From RBG-16-57-11 sp964503145 (GTDB lineage: Bacteria; Chloroflexota; Anaerolineae; Anaerolineales; UBA4823), in NCBI GenBank assembly GCA_964503145.1, contig CAZCYV010000009.1:70722-134721 (forward strand): a stretch of 64,000 bases of DNA, written 5' to 3'. Positions 43,419-53,305 of this stretch are shown one piece after another. The translations under genes were made by a program, and so were the position numbers. Each line of letters starts with the position of its first letter. The first letter of the stretch is position 1. The notes beneath the pieces are model-generated. The model was not told the DNA's origin and ran no database searches. It saw nothing but the letters and a program-made list of their open reading frames with translations.

Positions 43419-45050
43419 TTACATGCTTACCGGATACCCGGGCCCGAGCGGGATACCCAGTATGAACCACAAGATGAAAAGCAAGATCCAGGCAATCGCG
43501 ATCACCAGTGTGTAAGGCAGCATGAGCGCCACGACCGTGCCCAGGCCGGCTTCCTTCTTGTAGCGCTGCGCCACGGTGACCACGAAGGGCAGGTACACCA
43601 TCAGCGGCGTGATCACGTTGAGGGGCGAGTCGCCGATCCGGTAGGCGGCCAGCACGGTTTGCGGGGCTACGCCCAGGCGAGTGAAGATCGGGATGAACAC
43701 CGGTGCGAAGATCGCCCATTTGGGTACTACGCCCGGAATGATAATGTTGAGGAGCATGATCACCACGATCAACCCCACCAGCAAGGGCAGCGACCCAATA
43801 TTAGCCCGCTCCAGTGCCTCCGCCATGCTGATCGCCGCCACGGTGGGCATATTGGTGTAGTTGAAGTAGGCGATGAACTGGCTGATCATCAGCAGCATGA
43901 ACACCAGCCCCGCTAGCCCGGAAAAGGTCTTGGTGATGGCGTTGATCACGTCATTGGCATTCTTCACCGTCCCCGCGCCCACCCCGTAGCACACGCCGGA
44001 CACCAGGAAAAACAGCGTGATGATGAACAGCAGACTGTCCATCAACGGTGAGCCGCCCTCGCCCGGGATCGGCCGGCGCAGCGGGGCGCCGGCGGGCAAG
44101 GTCAGCACAAGGATCAGCACCAGGACGGCCAGAAAGCCGTACAGAGCGTACTTCAAGCCGCGTGATTCTGCCGCGGTCAATTCGCCGTCGCTCGAGGTAT
44201 CTTCCACCTGACCGCCCAGAGCCTTCTCGGGCACATACTTGCCCAGGCGCGGCTCAACCACCCGATCGGTGATCACCGTAGCCACAATGGCGATGATCAA
44301 GGAAGACCCTACGGAGAAGAAGAAATTGGCGGCCATGGTGATCGCCTGGCCGCCGGCTAGGCCGATGGCCTCGTTGGTGATCTCGGTCAGCATGCTGTCG
44401 ATGGGGGTGAAGATGATATTGACTCCAAAGACAGCGCTGACGCCGGCGAAGGCTGCCGCCATCCCGGCCAGCGGGTGGCGGCGTAAGCTCAGAAAGGCGA
44501 CTGCGCCCAGTGGTATCAGGATCAAATACCCCGCGTCCGAGGCGACGCTCGACAACACGCCGACAAACACGATGATAAAGCTGATCAACTTGACCGGCGC
44601 CACCTTCACCAGCTTGCGGATCAAAGCCGACATCATCCCGGCGCCCTCGGCCGCGCCAGCGCCCATCATGGCGATGAAGGTGACGGCGACTACACCAAAG
44701 CCCTGGAAGTTCCTGACGAAGGACGAGAACAGGAAGCGGATGCCCTCCACTGTCAGGAGGCTTTGGATCGCCACCGTCCGTTCGACGATCTCGAATTGCG
44801 GATCCTGGTACTCTTCCGCGGACTTGACGCCGGGCGCCGTCGTATCCTCATAATATTCGAGCTCCACGGGTTTCGGCACCTCCACGGCGATCTGCTCGGT
44901 AACGCTCACGCCCAACAGGTGCATGATGTGCGAAAGCACGATGACGATGATGATCAGGTAGAGAAACATAAGCACTGGATGGGGGACTTTGTTGCCCAGT
45001 TTCTCGATGACATCCAGCATGGAACCTTTCTTCTCATTAGCAGCGGACAT
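43419..45050 (-). CDS. AbgT family transporter
   Basis: A 543-residue membrane protein of the AbgT family, whose members import p-aminobenzoyl-glutamate or export sulfonamides, driven by protons. Visible features are the N-terminal GNKVPHPVLMFLYLIIIVIVLSHIMHLLGV and the motif FAGVSAVFGVNIIFTPIDSMLTEITNEA. The C-terminal half includes AISMAEALERANIGSLPLLVGLIVVIMLLNIIIPG and PVFIPIFTRLGVAPQTVLAAYRIGDSP. I chose the ATG at 45050 (GGAGG upstream). It follows pepA by 38 nt. Its neighbours are two peptidases, so the imported compound may be an aminoacyl or aminobenzoyl-glutamate peptide. Confidence 0.93.
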   Translation of the reverse strand: MSAANEKKGSMLDVIEKLGNKVPHPVLMFLYLIIIVIVLSHIMHLLGVSVTEQIAVEVPKPVELEYYEDTTAPGVKSAEEYQDPQFEIVERTVAIQSLLTVEGIRFLFSSFVRNFQGFGVVAVTFIAMMGAGAAEGAGMMSALIRKLVKVAPVKLISFIIVFVGVLSSVASDAGYLILIPLGAVAFLSLRRHPLAGMAAAFAGVSAVFGVNIIFTPIDSMLTEITNEAIGLAGGQAITMAANFFFSVGSSLIIAIVATVITDRVVEPRLGKYVPEKALGGQVEDTSSDGELTAAESRGLKYALYGFLAVLVLILVLTLPAGAPLRRPIPGEGGSPLMDSLLFIITLFFLVSGVCYGVGAGTVKNANDVINAITKTFSGLAGLVFMLLMISQFIAYFNYTNMPTVAAISMAEALERANIGSLPLLVGLIVVIMLLNIIIPGVVPKWAIFAPVFIPIFTRLGVAPQTVLAAYRIGDSPLNVITPLMVYLPFVVTVAQRYKKEAGLGTVVALMLPYTLVIAIAWILLFILWFILGIPLGPGYPVSM

Positions 45051-45088
45051 GGCACCCTCCATTCGATGATAAGCGTTGTAAAAACCTG

Positions 45089-46549
45089 TCACTCGGTGTA
45101 AGTGCGCAGGAACTCGGTGATCAAACGCACCCCCACGCCTGTTGCGCCGATCGTTTCATATGGCTTGGCCGGCCGGTCGGCCCAGGCCGTGCCGGCGATG
45201 TCGATGTGCACGAAGGGATAATCACCCACGAAAGCCGCCAGGAAGGTCCCGGCGGTGATCGAGCCGGCCGGTCGCCCAGCCAGGTTCTTCAGGTCAGCGA
45301 TCTCGCTCTTGACCATCTGGTGATATTCGTCCCACATCGGGAAGGGCCACACCCGCTCGCCGCTGACTTCGCCGGCGCGGCTGAGTTTGTCCAGCAGCGT
45401 CTGGTCGGTGCCCATCATGCCGCTGGCGTGTGAACCCAGGGCGATGATGATCGCTCCGGTCAGCGTCGAAAGCTCCACGATGGCGTCCGGGTCGTAACGC
45501 TGGGCGTAGAACAATGCGTCCGACAGGATGATGCGCCCCTCGGCGTCGGTGTTGAGCACTTCGATGGTCTTGCCACTCAGCGTTTTCACAATATCCCCAG
45601 GACGGTAGGCGTCGCTGCTGGGCATGTTCTCGGCCGCCGAGACCAGCCCGACCACGTGCAGCGGCAGCTTGAGCTCGGCCAATACCTGCATAGCGCCGAA
45701 CACCGCCGCCGCGCCGGCCATGTCCGATTTCATGGTCTCCATGGCCTCCGGCGGCTTGAGCGACAAACCGCCGGAGTCGAAGGTCAGCCCCTTGCCCACC
45801 AGGCAGATGGTTGGAACGCCGTCGCCGGCGTCGCCGTATTCCATCACGATAAAACGCGGCTCGTGTTCGGAACCTTTGCCCACGGCCAGGATGCCGCCAA
45901 AGCCTTGCTCGATCAATTGGGGCATATCCAATACGGTTACCTTGAGCCCCACCCGCTGCCCGAGCTTGAGCGCTTCGTCGCCCAGCGCCGGCGGGTGCAT
46001 GGCGTATCCCGGTCCGTTGACCAGATCGCGGGCGAAGTTCACGCCGCGGGCGATCTTCTGTCCATTGGCAACACCCAGGCGTGCCATCTCCTGGGAGATG
46101 CGGGCAAACACCGTGGCGTGCTCGACTTTCAAGGTCTGCTCTTCAGATAAACCAGTACGATAACGCCAGAAGCGGTAGTTGCCAAGCTCGGCTCCTTCAG
46201 CAAATGCCTGAGCGATCTTCTCGGGATCGAGGGGCAAATCGCCGTGGACAGCGATCGTAACGGCTTTGATTTGCAGTTTCTGGGCTTCTTTGATGGCAGT
46301 CGCGCTTGCTCGGCGGATAGTCTCTGTGGAGGCTTTATCCCCTTTGCCCAACCCAACCAGCAGAAGGCGGCGAGGAGCTAATGCGCCGCGCGGGTAGAGC
46401 AGCAGTGTCTGGTTGGCCCGGCCGACAAAATCAGTCGGCTCGAGCAGGTTAGCCACTTCAGCCGGTAGGGGAACGTCCTGGAAGCAGCCCAACACAGCCA
46501 GGTCGCTGGCTGCTTGCAGAACGTCGCCGGTTTGTACGTTGATCTCCAT
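45089..46549 (-). CDS. Leucyl aminopeptidase (M17)
   Basis: A 486-residue M17 dizinc aminopeptidase, releasing N-terminal residues from peptides in the cytoplasm. The metal and catalytic segments are VGKGLTFDSGGLSLKPPEAMETMKSDMAGAAAV (Lys and Asp ligands, catalytic Lys) and NTDAEGRIILSDALFYAQ (Asp, Glu ligands, catalytic Arg). The N-terminal macro-like domain covers residues 1-170. AAGGAGG precedes the ATG. It lies between an M20 dipeptidase and the AbgT transporter. Confidence 0.95.
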   Translation of the reverse strand: MEINVQTGDVLQAASDLAVLGCFQDVPLPAEVANLLEPTDFVGRANQTLLLYPRGALAPRRLLLVGLGKGDKASTETIRRASATAIKEAQKLQIKAVTIAVHGDLPLDPEKIAQAFAEGAELGNYRFWRYRTGLSEEQTLKVEHATVFARISQEMARLGVANGQKIARGVNFARDLVNGPGYAMHPPALGDEALKLGQRVGLKVTVLDMPQLIEQGFGGILAVGKGSEHEPRFIVMEYGDAGDGVPTICLVGKGLTFDSGGLSLKPPEAMETMKSDMAGAAAVFGAMQVLAELKLPLHVVGLVSAAENMPSSDAYRPGDIVKTLSGKTIEVLNTDAEGRIILSDALFYAQRYDPDAIVELSTLTGAIIIALGSHASGMMGTDQTLLDKLSRAGEVSGERVWPFPMWDEYHQMVKSEIADLKNLAGRPAGSITAGTFLAAFVGDYPFVHIDIAGTAWADRPAKPYETIGATGVGVRLITEFLRTYTE

Positions 46550-46597
46550 GCACGCCTCCTTAATCTCTCTTTATCTTCTTGACCTGAACCAAGGATA

Positions 46598-47986
46598 TTA
46601 GCGCGGCAATTGCGCCAATTCCTCAAGATAGACGATGGCGGTTTCGATGCCCCGCTGGAACATCTCCAGGCTGTAGTGCTCGTTGGGCGAGTGCAAGCCG
46701 TCGCTATCCAGCCCATAGCCCATCATGACCACCGGGATTTTCAACAAATTTGCAATGTCGGCCACCACGGGAATGCTGCCGCCGCCGCGGGTGAAGAGCG
46801 GCGCGTGGCCCCAGGCTTTTTCATAGGCGCGAGCAGCCGCCTGCATTTCGGGCAGATCGAAGGGGATGAGAGCAGGCATGCCTTTGGTCAGCAATCTGAC
46901 GCTGACTTTCACCGTCTTCGGCGTGATGGATTCGATAAAATTCTTCAGCAGGGCGTAGATTTTGTCCGGCTCCTGATTGCCAACCAGGCGAGAGCTGAGC
47001 TTCGCGCCGGCTTTGTGGGGGATGATCGTCTTAGGGCCTGGCCCGGTCCAGCCGCTCCACATACCGTTGATATCCAGCGTCGGGCGGGCGGAGATGCGCT
47101 CACGGATGGTGTACCTCGCATCGCCCCAGATTGCCGGGACGCCTGTCACCTGTTTGTACTGCTCCTCGCTCAGGTCGGTTTTGGCAATCATCTCGCGTTC
47201 CGCTGGCGTCAGCGGGACGACGTCATCGTAGAAACCCGGTACGGCGATCGTGTGATCGGGGTTGTAGAGCTTGCCCAGGATTTCGACCAGCGCCAGGGCG
47301 GGATTGTGCGCCGCCCCGCCCCATAGCCCGCTGTGCAGGTCCTCCTTAGGGCCTTCGACTTCGATCTCGATGTAGGTCATGCCGCGCAGGCTGTGGGTGA
47401 TGGCCGGCTCTTCGATGGTGCGCATCGACGAGTCGCTGATCACGCACACGTCGGCCTTGAGCAGGTCCAGATTGGCCTGGATGACCGGCGTCAGGTTGGG
47501 CGAGGAGATCTCTTCTTCGCCTTCCAGCAGGATTTTCACGTTGACCGGCGCGCCTCCCTGGGTTTTCAGGTAAGACTCGAGGGCTTTGATGTGAATGAAA
47601 AGCTGCCCTTTGTCATCCGTGGCGCCGCGGGCATAGACCTTGCCATCCTTGACCACCGGCTCGAAGGGCGGCGTATCCCAGCCGTCCTCCATCAGCGCCG
47701 GCACCACGTCATAATGGCCGTAAACCAGGACGGTCGGCTTATCTGGCCCGGCGCCCAGCCACTCCCCGTAGGCCACCGGGAGGCCGGCGGTGGGCATGAT
47801 ATTTGTGTTTTCGAGACCTAGGTGGCGCATGTGATCCACCAGCCATTGGGCCATGCGCTGGACATCGCCGGCATGGGCTGGATCGGCGCTAATGCTGGGG
47901 ATACGCAACATCTCGAACAGTTCGTGTTGAAATCGCGCGGCCTCGGCGTGGGCATACTGGCGGGGCAAATCGCTGATATTTGTCAT
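46598..47986 (-). CDS. M20 family dipeptidase
   Basis: A 462-residue zinc dipeptidase of the M20 family (ArgE/DapE/CNDP-like). Ligands are in LVYGHYDVVPA (His, Asp), YARGATDDKGQ (Asp bridging), LEGEEEISSPN (catalytic Glu and Glu ligand), ISDSSMR (Asp) and a C-terminal His in LHSPNEHY. A lid domain occupies about 185-330. AbgA and AbgB, which cleave p-aminobenzoyl-glutamate, are also M20 proteins, so it may process what AbgT brings in. General dipeptide breakdown is equally possible. Confidence 0.93.
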   Translation of the reverse strand: MTNISDLPRQYAHAEAARFQHELFEMLRIPSISADPAHAGDVQRMAQWLVDHMRHLGLENTNIMPTAGLPVAYGEWLGAGPDKPTVLVYGHYDVVPALMEDGWDTPPFEPVVKDGKVYARGATDDKGQLFIHIKALESYLKTQGGAPVNVKILLEGEEEISSPNLTPVIQANLDLLKADVCVISDSSMRTIEEPAITHSLRGMTYIEIEVEGPKEDLHSGLWGGAAHNPALALVEILGKLYNPDHTIAVPGFYDDVVPLTPAEREMIAKTDLSEEQYKQVTGVPAIWGDARYTIRERISARPTLDINGMWSGWTGPGPKTIIPHKAGAKLSSRLVGNQEPDKIYALLKNFIESITPKTVKVSVRLLTKGMPALIPFDLPEMQAAARAYEKAWGHAPLFTRGGGSIPVVADIANLLKIPVVMMGYGLDSDGLHSPNEHYSLEMFQRGIETAIVYLEELAQLPR

Positions 47987-48047
47987 CCTATTTCCTTTTC
48001 TCTATACTTTGCTCGGCTGGCGTCGTTGGGACGCCGCTCAAACCCGG

Positions 48048-49679
48048 CTATAGCTTGTCAGCCGGTATCTCTTTGGCAAGGTAGTCCGGCAGCCCTCCCG
48101 ATGGGATGATCGCTAAAAATGCGACGCCCGCCAGGACCAGGAAGGAGATCTTGAGGGCCAACAGACGCGCTTGCACGTTGATCTCCACCGCAGTGGCTTC
48201 TTGCTGGGGGGTTAGGTCGATTTCCTTCAGGAGATCGTCCAGGTCTTCGTTGCTGACGAAGTCGATATTGTCCAGTTCGAGTTTTTCTTCGACCACCTCC
48301 TTGGGCAAGATCGGCGTCTTGTCCAGGCTCTGCAAGATGATCATGCTGAGCAAACTCACCGCCAGCACGCTGGCAAAGGCGGTGCCCAGGCCTGTGGCCA
48401 GGTTGTTGACCGTGCCGCGCAGCGCGCCCACATCGCCAGCCAGCTTCTTGGGCGAGGCCGATACCAGCACATTGAACACCAGGGTCAACAACGAGCCTTC
48501 CCCAAGCCCGATTACAATCAGGCTGAAGATCACCCACGGGCTTCCCCAGTCGTTCTGGATCGCATAAGCCAATAGCACCAGACCAACCCCGACAACGGAA
48601 AAACCCAGGCGGCCGATGGTACGCGAAGTCAGCCGGTCGAACAGGCGCACGATCATCGCTGTGCCAAAGAAGATCGCCAGCGAGTAGGGGATGACCGTCA
48701 CCGAGGTCTCCATGCTGGTGCCTCCCTGGACGATCTGGATATACAATGGGATCAGAAAGTTGATCGCCGGGCCAAGGGCTGCAATGATGAACAGGCAATA
48801 GGTGGCTGCGCGCTCTTGGGGCGTATCCAGCACCTCCGGGGCCAGCAAGGGCGATTTGCCCTGAGCGTAGCGGCGGTGCGACCAGGCGAAGAAGCCCTGA
48901 CCAAAGATAACCCCAACCAGGATCATCACCAGCGATGGCGAGACGCCCAAAAAACTGACCGGCGCGTCTGGGGATGCCAGCAACATTCCCCAGGCTTTGA
49001 GGTTGTTGAAGCCCAGGCTGATCAGGGTGATGGCGATAGCCGCCAGCAGCGCGCCAATCCAGTCTATCTTGACGCTGTAGTCGCGCTCGACGGGCTTGAA
49101 GCGAAAGCTCAGTAGGAAGACGATCGCCGCAATGGCGGTAATCAGCCAGAACGAAGGCCGCCAGCCAACCAGGGTGCCGATGACACCAACCACCAGGAAA
49201 GCCAGGATGCCTGCCGCAGCCTGGGCCGCTCCCAACAGACCCAGAGACTGCGCCTGCTGCGCGCCCTTGTAGTGGTTGGCGATCAGCACCACCAGCGTGG
49301 GCACGATGAGGGCGGCGGCTACACCCGCAAGCGCCTGGGAGAGGTAGATCATAGTGGTGTTGGGGCTTAACGCCATCAGCGCCATCGACAGGCCATGCGC
49401 GGCGACGCCAATTTGAAAGGCCAGGCGAGCTCCGAGCGGCTTGCTCACCTTTGCGCCCAACATGACCAGGCTGGCGACAGCTAGCGAGTAAACCACCAGC
49501 GCGGTTCCCACCGTCGTGGGGGAGGTGTCGAATTCTTCGACGATTTTGCCAATCGATACCGGAATTGCACTGACGTTAAAACCCATCTGGATTTGCGCCA
49601 GTGCAATGATGAGCATGGGCAGCCAGGACGCCCTGACAGCGCTGGAGACGCTGGCTGATCTCTCGGACTTTGTCGTCAT
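48048..49679 (-). CDS. MFS permease, DHA2 (14-TM) drug:proton antiporter type
   Basis: A 543-residue major facilitator protein with about 14 TM helices, the DHA2 layout. ALVVYSLAVASLVMLGAKVSKPLGARLAFQIGVAAHG is the loop 2-3 region and GLLGAAQAAAGILAFLVVGVIGTLVGWRPSFWL is motif C, diagnostic of antiporters. A soluble, acidic insert (about residues 455-510, LDNIDFVSNEDLDDLLKEIDLTPQQ) precedes the last TM helix, which is unusual. Export of a drug or metabolite is expected. It lies 142 nt after the small hypothetical gene and 61 nt before the M20 gene. Confidence 0.9.
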   Translation of the reverse strand: MTTKSERSASVSSAVRASWLPMLIIALAQIQMGFNVSAIPVSIGKIVEEFDTSPTTVGTALVVYSLAVASLVMLGAKVSKPLGARLAFQIGVAAHGLSMALMALSPNTTMIYLSQALAGVAAALIVPTLVVLIANHYKGAQQAQSLGLLGAAQAAAGILAFLVVGVIGTLVGWRPSFWLITAIAAIVFLLSFRFKPVERDYSVKIDWIGALLAAIAITLISLGFNNLKAWGMLLASPDAPVSFLGVSPSLVMILVGVIFGQGFFAWSHRRYAQGKSPLLAPEVLDTPQERAATYCLFIIAALGPAINFLIPLYIQIVQGGTSMETSVTVIPYSLAIFFGTAMIVRLFDRLTSRTIGRLGFSVVGVGLVLLAYAIQNDWGSPWVIFSLIVIGLGEGSLLTLVFNVLVSASPKKLAGDVGALRGTVNNLATGLGTAFASVLAVSLLSMIILQSLDKTPILPKEVVEEKLELDNIDFVSNEDLDDLLKEIDLTPQQEATAVEINVQARLLALKISFLVLAGVAFLAIIPSGGLPDYLAKEIPADKL

Positions 49680-49821
49680 AATGGGTTATTCTCCCTCATC
49701 GTCCAGCAATGTGCCGTTGGTCTGTATGGTATGCTGGGCTTGGCCAGCGGGTGAAAGGCAGGCGGTGCATTTAGCGGTCGCATTGAATTTGGAAGGGTAG
49801 AAATCAGCTCTTCCATCATTT

Positions 49822-50091
49822 TTACTCAATGTCTGCTTCTGTTTCAATGCGCTCCACAGTCAAGATCACCCTGCCCAGATCGGTCAGCAGGTCGAGCAAT
49901 TCGGAAAGCGCGGTTTGATCGGCAAGCCAGCCTTGAATCTGCGTCACCAATTGATGATTCCCCCAGGCACCGGTCGAGATTTTCAACTCTTCAAGCTGGT
50001 CAAGCCACCATGGGTCCAGCTCTCCCACAACCCGTAATTTGTAGTTCCCCGGGCGGTCAAACAGGCGTTTACCTTCGATATCATCCGGCAC
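49822..50091 (-). CDS. Small hypothetical protein of a recurrent Chloroflexota family
   Basis: An 89-residue soluble protein. I chose GTG 50091 because AAGGAG lies 6 nt upstream; a TTG at 50115 is in frame. The pattern NYKLRVVGELDPWWLDQLEELKI ... GWLADQTALSELLDLLTDLGRVILTVERI recalls a family of small proteins seen repeatedly in Chloroflexota (beta-alpha-beta, with a D-W and a DQ..L motif), from memory and without a known function. It follows the MalT-like regulator by 65 nt and is probably co-transcribed or just downstream of it. Confidence 0.65.
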   Translation of the reverse strand: MPDDIEGKRLFDRPGNYKLRVVGELDPWWLDQLEELKISTGAWGNHQLVTQIQGWLADQTALSELLDLLTDLGRVILTVERIETEADIE

Positions 50092-50156
50092 AGATGTCTC
50101 CTTGTACGCGCGCAAGCATACCGGATTGCACCCGGCCAGTCATGTAATATAATGTT

Positions 50157-52946
50157 TTATTTTTGATCTATTTGGTCTGAGAGATGAGAAAACCCGGGGC
50201 TAGCGATTGGGGAGAGGATGCCCAGCTCCACAGCGCTGGCAACAGCCTGGCGTTTGTTGGCGACATTCAATTTTCGATAGATGTGATGGGTGTGTTGCTG
50301 GACTGTGCTCGGGGAGATGCACAGCCTGGCAGAGATTTCATTGATGCTCAGCCGCTCGGCCAATAACTCCAGGACTTCAAGCTCTCGCTCGGTCAACAGC
50401 GTTTTGATCTCAGGAGGTTTGGGAGGCGCCGGGTGGGGGGCCTTTGGCGTCAAAAATGCGGCGATGATCGTTTCGACGTACTCGCTCAGACCTGCCACAT
50501 TCTTCAAACGTGTGGAAATCGTCCGCAAGAGCTCCAACATGTCCGGCCCCTGTTCGACGAACGTCCGAATAAACCGGCCTGTGCGGGCCAGGCGCAGAGC
50601 ACACTCCAGGGTTTGTAAGGCCGCTGCGCTTTTCCCCTGTCTGACAAGCCACACCGCACGCATCGCCAGCACACGCAGAAGCGTCAAGTTGTTGTGCGTG
50701 CGCTCTGCCAGTTCCTGAATTTCGTCCAGGAGCTGATCGACCGCCTGGTCGGTTTCAGGTCCGCCTATTTCCATCAGGATTTTGGCTTTGTAAATGTGGG
50801 GAATGTGATGCCAGACGATCGCTTGCTCGGCAACGGGGGCGTTAAACGACTCAGCCCAACGACGCGCTTCTTCGCGGTTTCCGTTTTGCAGATCCAACCA
50901 GGCGATCAACGACATCACAGCAGGAGGCAATGCTGGGGTTTGGTCGCTATATAGCTGTTGAAGCAAATCCAGCGATTCCTTGGCCTGTTTGTGACGGTCC
51001 AGGGTCTGTAGAACGAGGACATGGCTTGCGATGCTTTCCAGGGAGGTGAACAGGTTCCAGGTGAAGCGCTGATCCACCAGCCGCTCATAGTAACTGGCTG
51101 CCAGCTCGAGCTGGTTCCATTCCTGGTAGATCCTTCCCAGCAGGTAATAGCCCCAACCCTGCATAAGCAGCAGGTTGTTGGCGAGGGCGGCTCGTATCAT
51201 TTGCTCTGCCGTTTGACGGCTGAGCTCCAGCTCTCCGTGGAGCAGGTGTACCACACTGAGGCAAAACAATAGCCAAGCCCCGTACGTACTGCTTGGGTCC
51301 TGCAGTTGCTCGTAAAGCTGCAACAACATATCGACCGTCTGGTGATATTGCCCTTCCATGAACATGGACAGCCCCAGATAGACTATGGCGTTGCCGCGGG
51401 CAAACAGCCAGGTCTCCGGCAGCATATCCACCGCCTGGCGGGCGAGCGACATCGCCTGGTCGCCCTGGTTTATTAGATAATAGTAGATGCTTTCCAGCTC
51501 CCAAACCTGGGCCTGGACAATGCTATGGGGAAGGATTTCGAAACCGGGCAAGGGTGCGCCGTTTTCTGAAGGATGGTTCCGCTGCAAGGCGGCATCCAAC
51601 ATAACCTGGATCTTGGCGGTCAGCGAGTGCATCAAGATATACCGCAGGGCATAATGTGCAAGCCAGGCTTTCATGAGCAACAACCCGGGGCGTGTGGCAA
51701 TGAAATCTTCTGGAAAATACTCGAGGCGGCTTTTGATTCCCAGGAAGTCTTCAGCGTTGAGCAGCGGGCAGAGCTGGCTCTCCAATACTTGCGCGGCGCC
51801 TACCCAGTCCTGTATAGCAGTCAGTTGGTTCAGCGCTTCGTCTGTCTGCCCCTGGCGGATCAGCCAGGCGGCTGCGCGCCGATGATATAACGCAATTTGA
51901 TCGGGAGGGACGTGATAACGCTGACGCGATAGCAACATCTGGCGGAACAGGTGATGATAACGGTAGTAGAAGCGCTGGTTGTCCAGTGGTATCAAGAAGA
52001 GTTGGGCGGCTTCGAGCTGTTCCAGCAGTGTCTGAATCTCATTTTCGCTTTGCTTGAAATCGAAAACCTCCCACAACATGGATGTGCAAAACTGGCTGAA
52101 TGTGGCCGTTTTGAGCAGGAATTCCCGGATTTCGTCTGTTTGGTTGTTGAATGCCTGGTCGAGCAGGTAATCGATCACCACCCCGTCCAGCGTTTTTAGG
52201 TGAGTGAGAAACTCTTGTGCCTGGCCTGCTTCGCGTATGCTGATTGCTGCCAACGCCAGCCCAGCAGCCCAGCCTTCAGTCTTTTCTTGAAGCTGATTTA
52301 TTTCGGAGGCGCTCCAGGGAACAGAAGTTGTATGCCGAAAATATGCCATGGCTTCGGCATCGGTAAAGCGCAAGTCGGCTGCTTTGATTTCCACAACCTT
52401 CCCTTGAACTTTTAGCCGGCTGAACGCCAGGGAGGGTCTGCGCCGGGCGGAGAGGATCAAGTGCAAGGGTAACTGCTCGTATTGCAGCAGATCGGTGAGC
52501 AATAAGTCGATCGAGGGGTTTCCAACAAATTGATAATCGTCCAGCGCCAGGATGAAGGGCGTGGCTTCCAGCAGCTCCAGGTCGCCGATCAGCGCGCTTT
52601 TCCAGGTGGCCAGCGGCACGGGCAACTGGGTGTGCAGCAGATCGGCGGTGTTTTGCAGACATTCCGGAAAGAGCTGGCGCAACGCGACCACAATGCCGGA
52701 GAGAAATGCGGGGATCTGATGGTCAGTTTCGTCCAATTGCAGCCAGGCGTAGGGTAGAGGACATTGATCCAACCATTGAGCCAACAGGGTGGTCTTTCCA
52801 AACCCGACCGGGGCAGAGATCAGGGCGACGGGCTTTCGGAGCACCTGATCGAGCTGCTCCAGGAGGCGCGGGCGGGCGATCCAACCGGGGATGACTTGCG
52901 GTCGGTGAAGCTTGACCCTTGGGAAAGCAGGCTGGTATTCCGTCAT
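50157..52946 (-). CDS. MalT-like LuxR family STAND regulator
   Basis: A 929-residue transcription regulator of the MalT type: an NTPase domain (residues 1-270) with Walker A ALISAPVGFGKTTLLAQWL and the Walker B segment FILALDDYQFV. A TPR-rich sensor region follows (about 400-830), then a C-terminal LuxR helix-turn-helix (LLTERELEVLELLAERLSINEISARLCISPSTVQQHTHHIYRKLNVANKRQAV). Such proteins are activated by ATP and an inducer. It heads a one-way run of transporters and peptidases, which are good candidate targets. The ligand is unknown. Confidence 0.92.
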   Translation of the reverse strand: MTEYQPAFPRVKLHRPQVIPGWIARPRLLEQLDQVLRKPVALISAPVGFGKTTLLAQWLDQCPLPYAWLQLDETDHQIPAFLSGIVVALRQLFPECLQNTADLLHTQLPVPLATWKSALIGDLELLEATPFILALDDYQFVGNPSIDLLLTDLLQYEQLPLHLILSARRRPSLAFSRLKVQGKVVEIKAADLRFTDAEAMAYFRHTTSVPWSASEINQLQEKTEGWAAGLALAAISIREAGQAQEFLTHLKTLDGVVIDYLLDQAFNNQTDEIREFLLKTATFSQFCTSMLWEVFDFKQSENEIQTLLEQLEAAQLFLIPLDNQRFYYRYHHLFRQMLLSRQRYHVPPDQIALYHRRAAAWLIRQGQTDEALNQLTAIQDWVGAAQVLESQLCPLLNAEDFLGIKSRLEYFPEDFIATRPGLLLMKAWLAHYALRYILMHSLTAKIQVMLDAALQRNHPSENGAPLPGFEILPHSIVQAQVWELESIYYYLINQGDQAMSLARQAVDMLPETWLFARGNAIVYLGLSMFMEGQYHQTVDMLLQLYEQLQDPSSTYGAWLLFCLSVVHLLHGELELSRQTAEQMIRAALANNLLLMQGWGYYLLGRIYQEWNQLELAASYYERLVDQRFTWNLFTSLESIASHVLVLQTLDRHKQAKESLDLLQQLYSDQTPALPPAVMSLIAWLDLQNGNREEARRWAESFNAPVAEQAIVWHHIPHIYKAKILMEIGGPETDQAVDQLLDEIQELAERTHNNLTLLRVLAMRAVWLVRQGKSAAALQTLECALRLARTGRFIRTFVEQGPDMLELLRTISTRLKNVAGLSEYVETIIAAFLTPKAPHPAPPKPPEIKTLLTERELEVLELLAERLSINEISARLCISPSTVQQHTHHIYRKLNVANKRQAVASAVELGILSPIASPGFSHLSDQIDQK

Positions 52947-53305
52947 AACAATAATAACGCCAGGAGAGCCTGAAATCGCGCTACCGCAGCTCCACCGATG
53001 GTCCCTTTGAGCTTAGTTCGGGTTGAATCAATCTTTCGTGTGGTTCGAACAAGCAGTGCCTGTGGATAATTTTACCATCTTTTGCGCTTAGCGAACGCTT
53101 TCACCTGGCAGACTAATCCGCTTAAGCCAAAAACGCCCATCTCTGTGTAATTAACCCAAGTTGCTACCCGAAGTAGCTAATCGAACAGGCGGGGACGAAG
53201 AGAGCGACTTTGAGTTCAAAACCAGCGGCGGTAACCGCATGAACAAGTATCGTTCCGGGCAATCGGGCTAACTTAAGGTAAAAGCGATTGTCGGAGGAAC
53301 GAACG
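52947..53305. other. Intergenic region upstream of the MalT-like gene
   Basis: About 360 nt with no gene. A TGTAATTAACCC sequence near 53150, which resembles one end of an IS481-type element, begins a stretch leading into the transposase remnant at 53306. Apart from a short GCTAC/GTAGC hairpin nearby I see nothing else. Confidence 0.5.
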
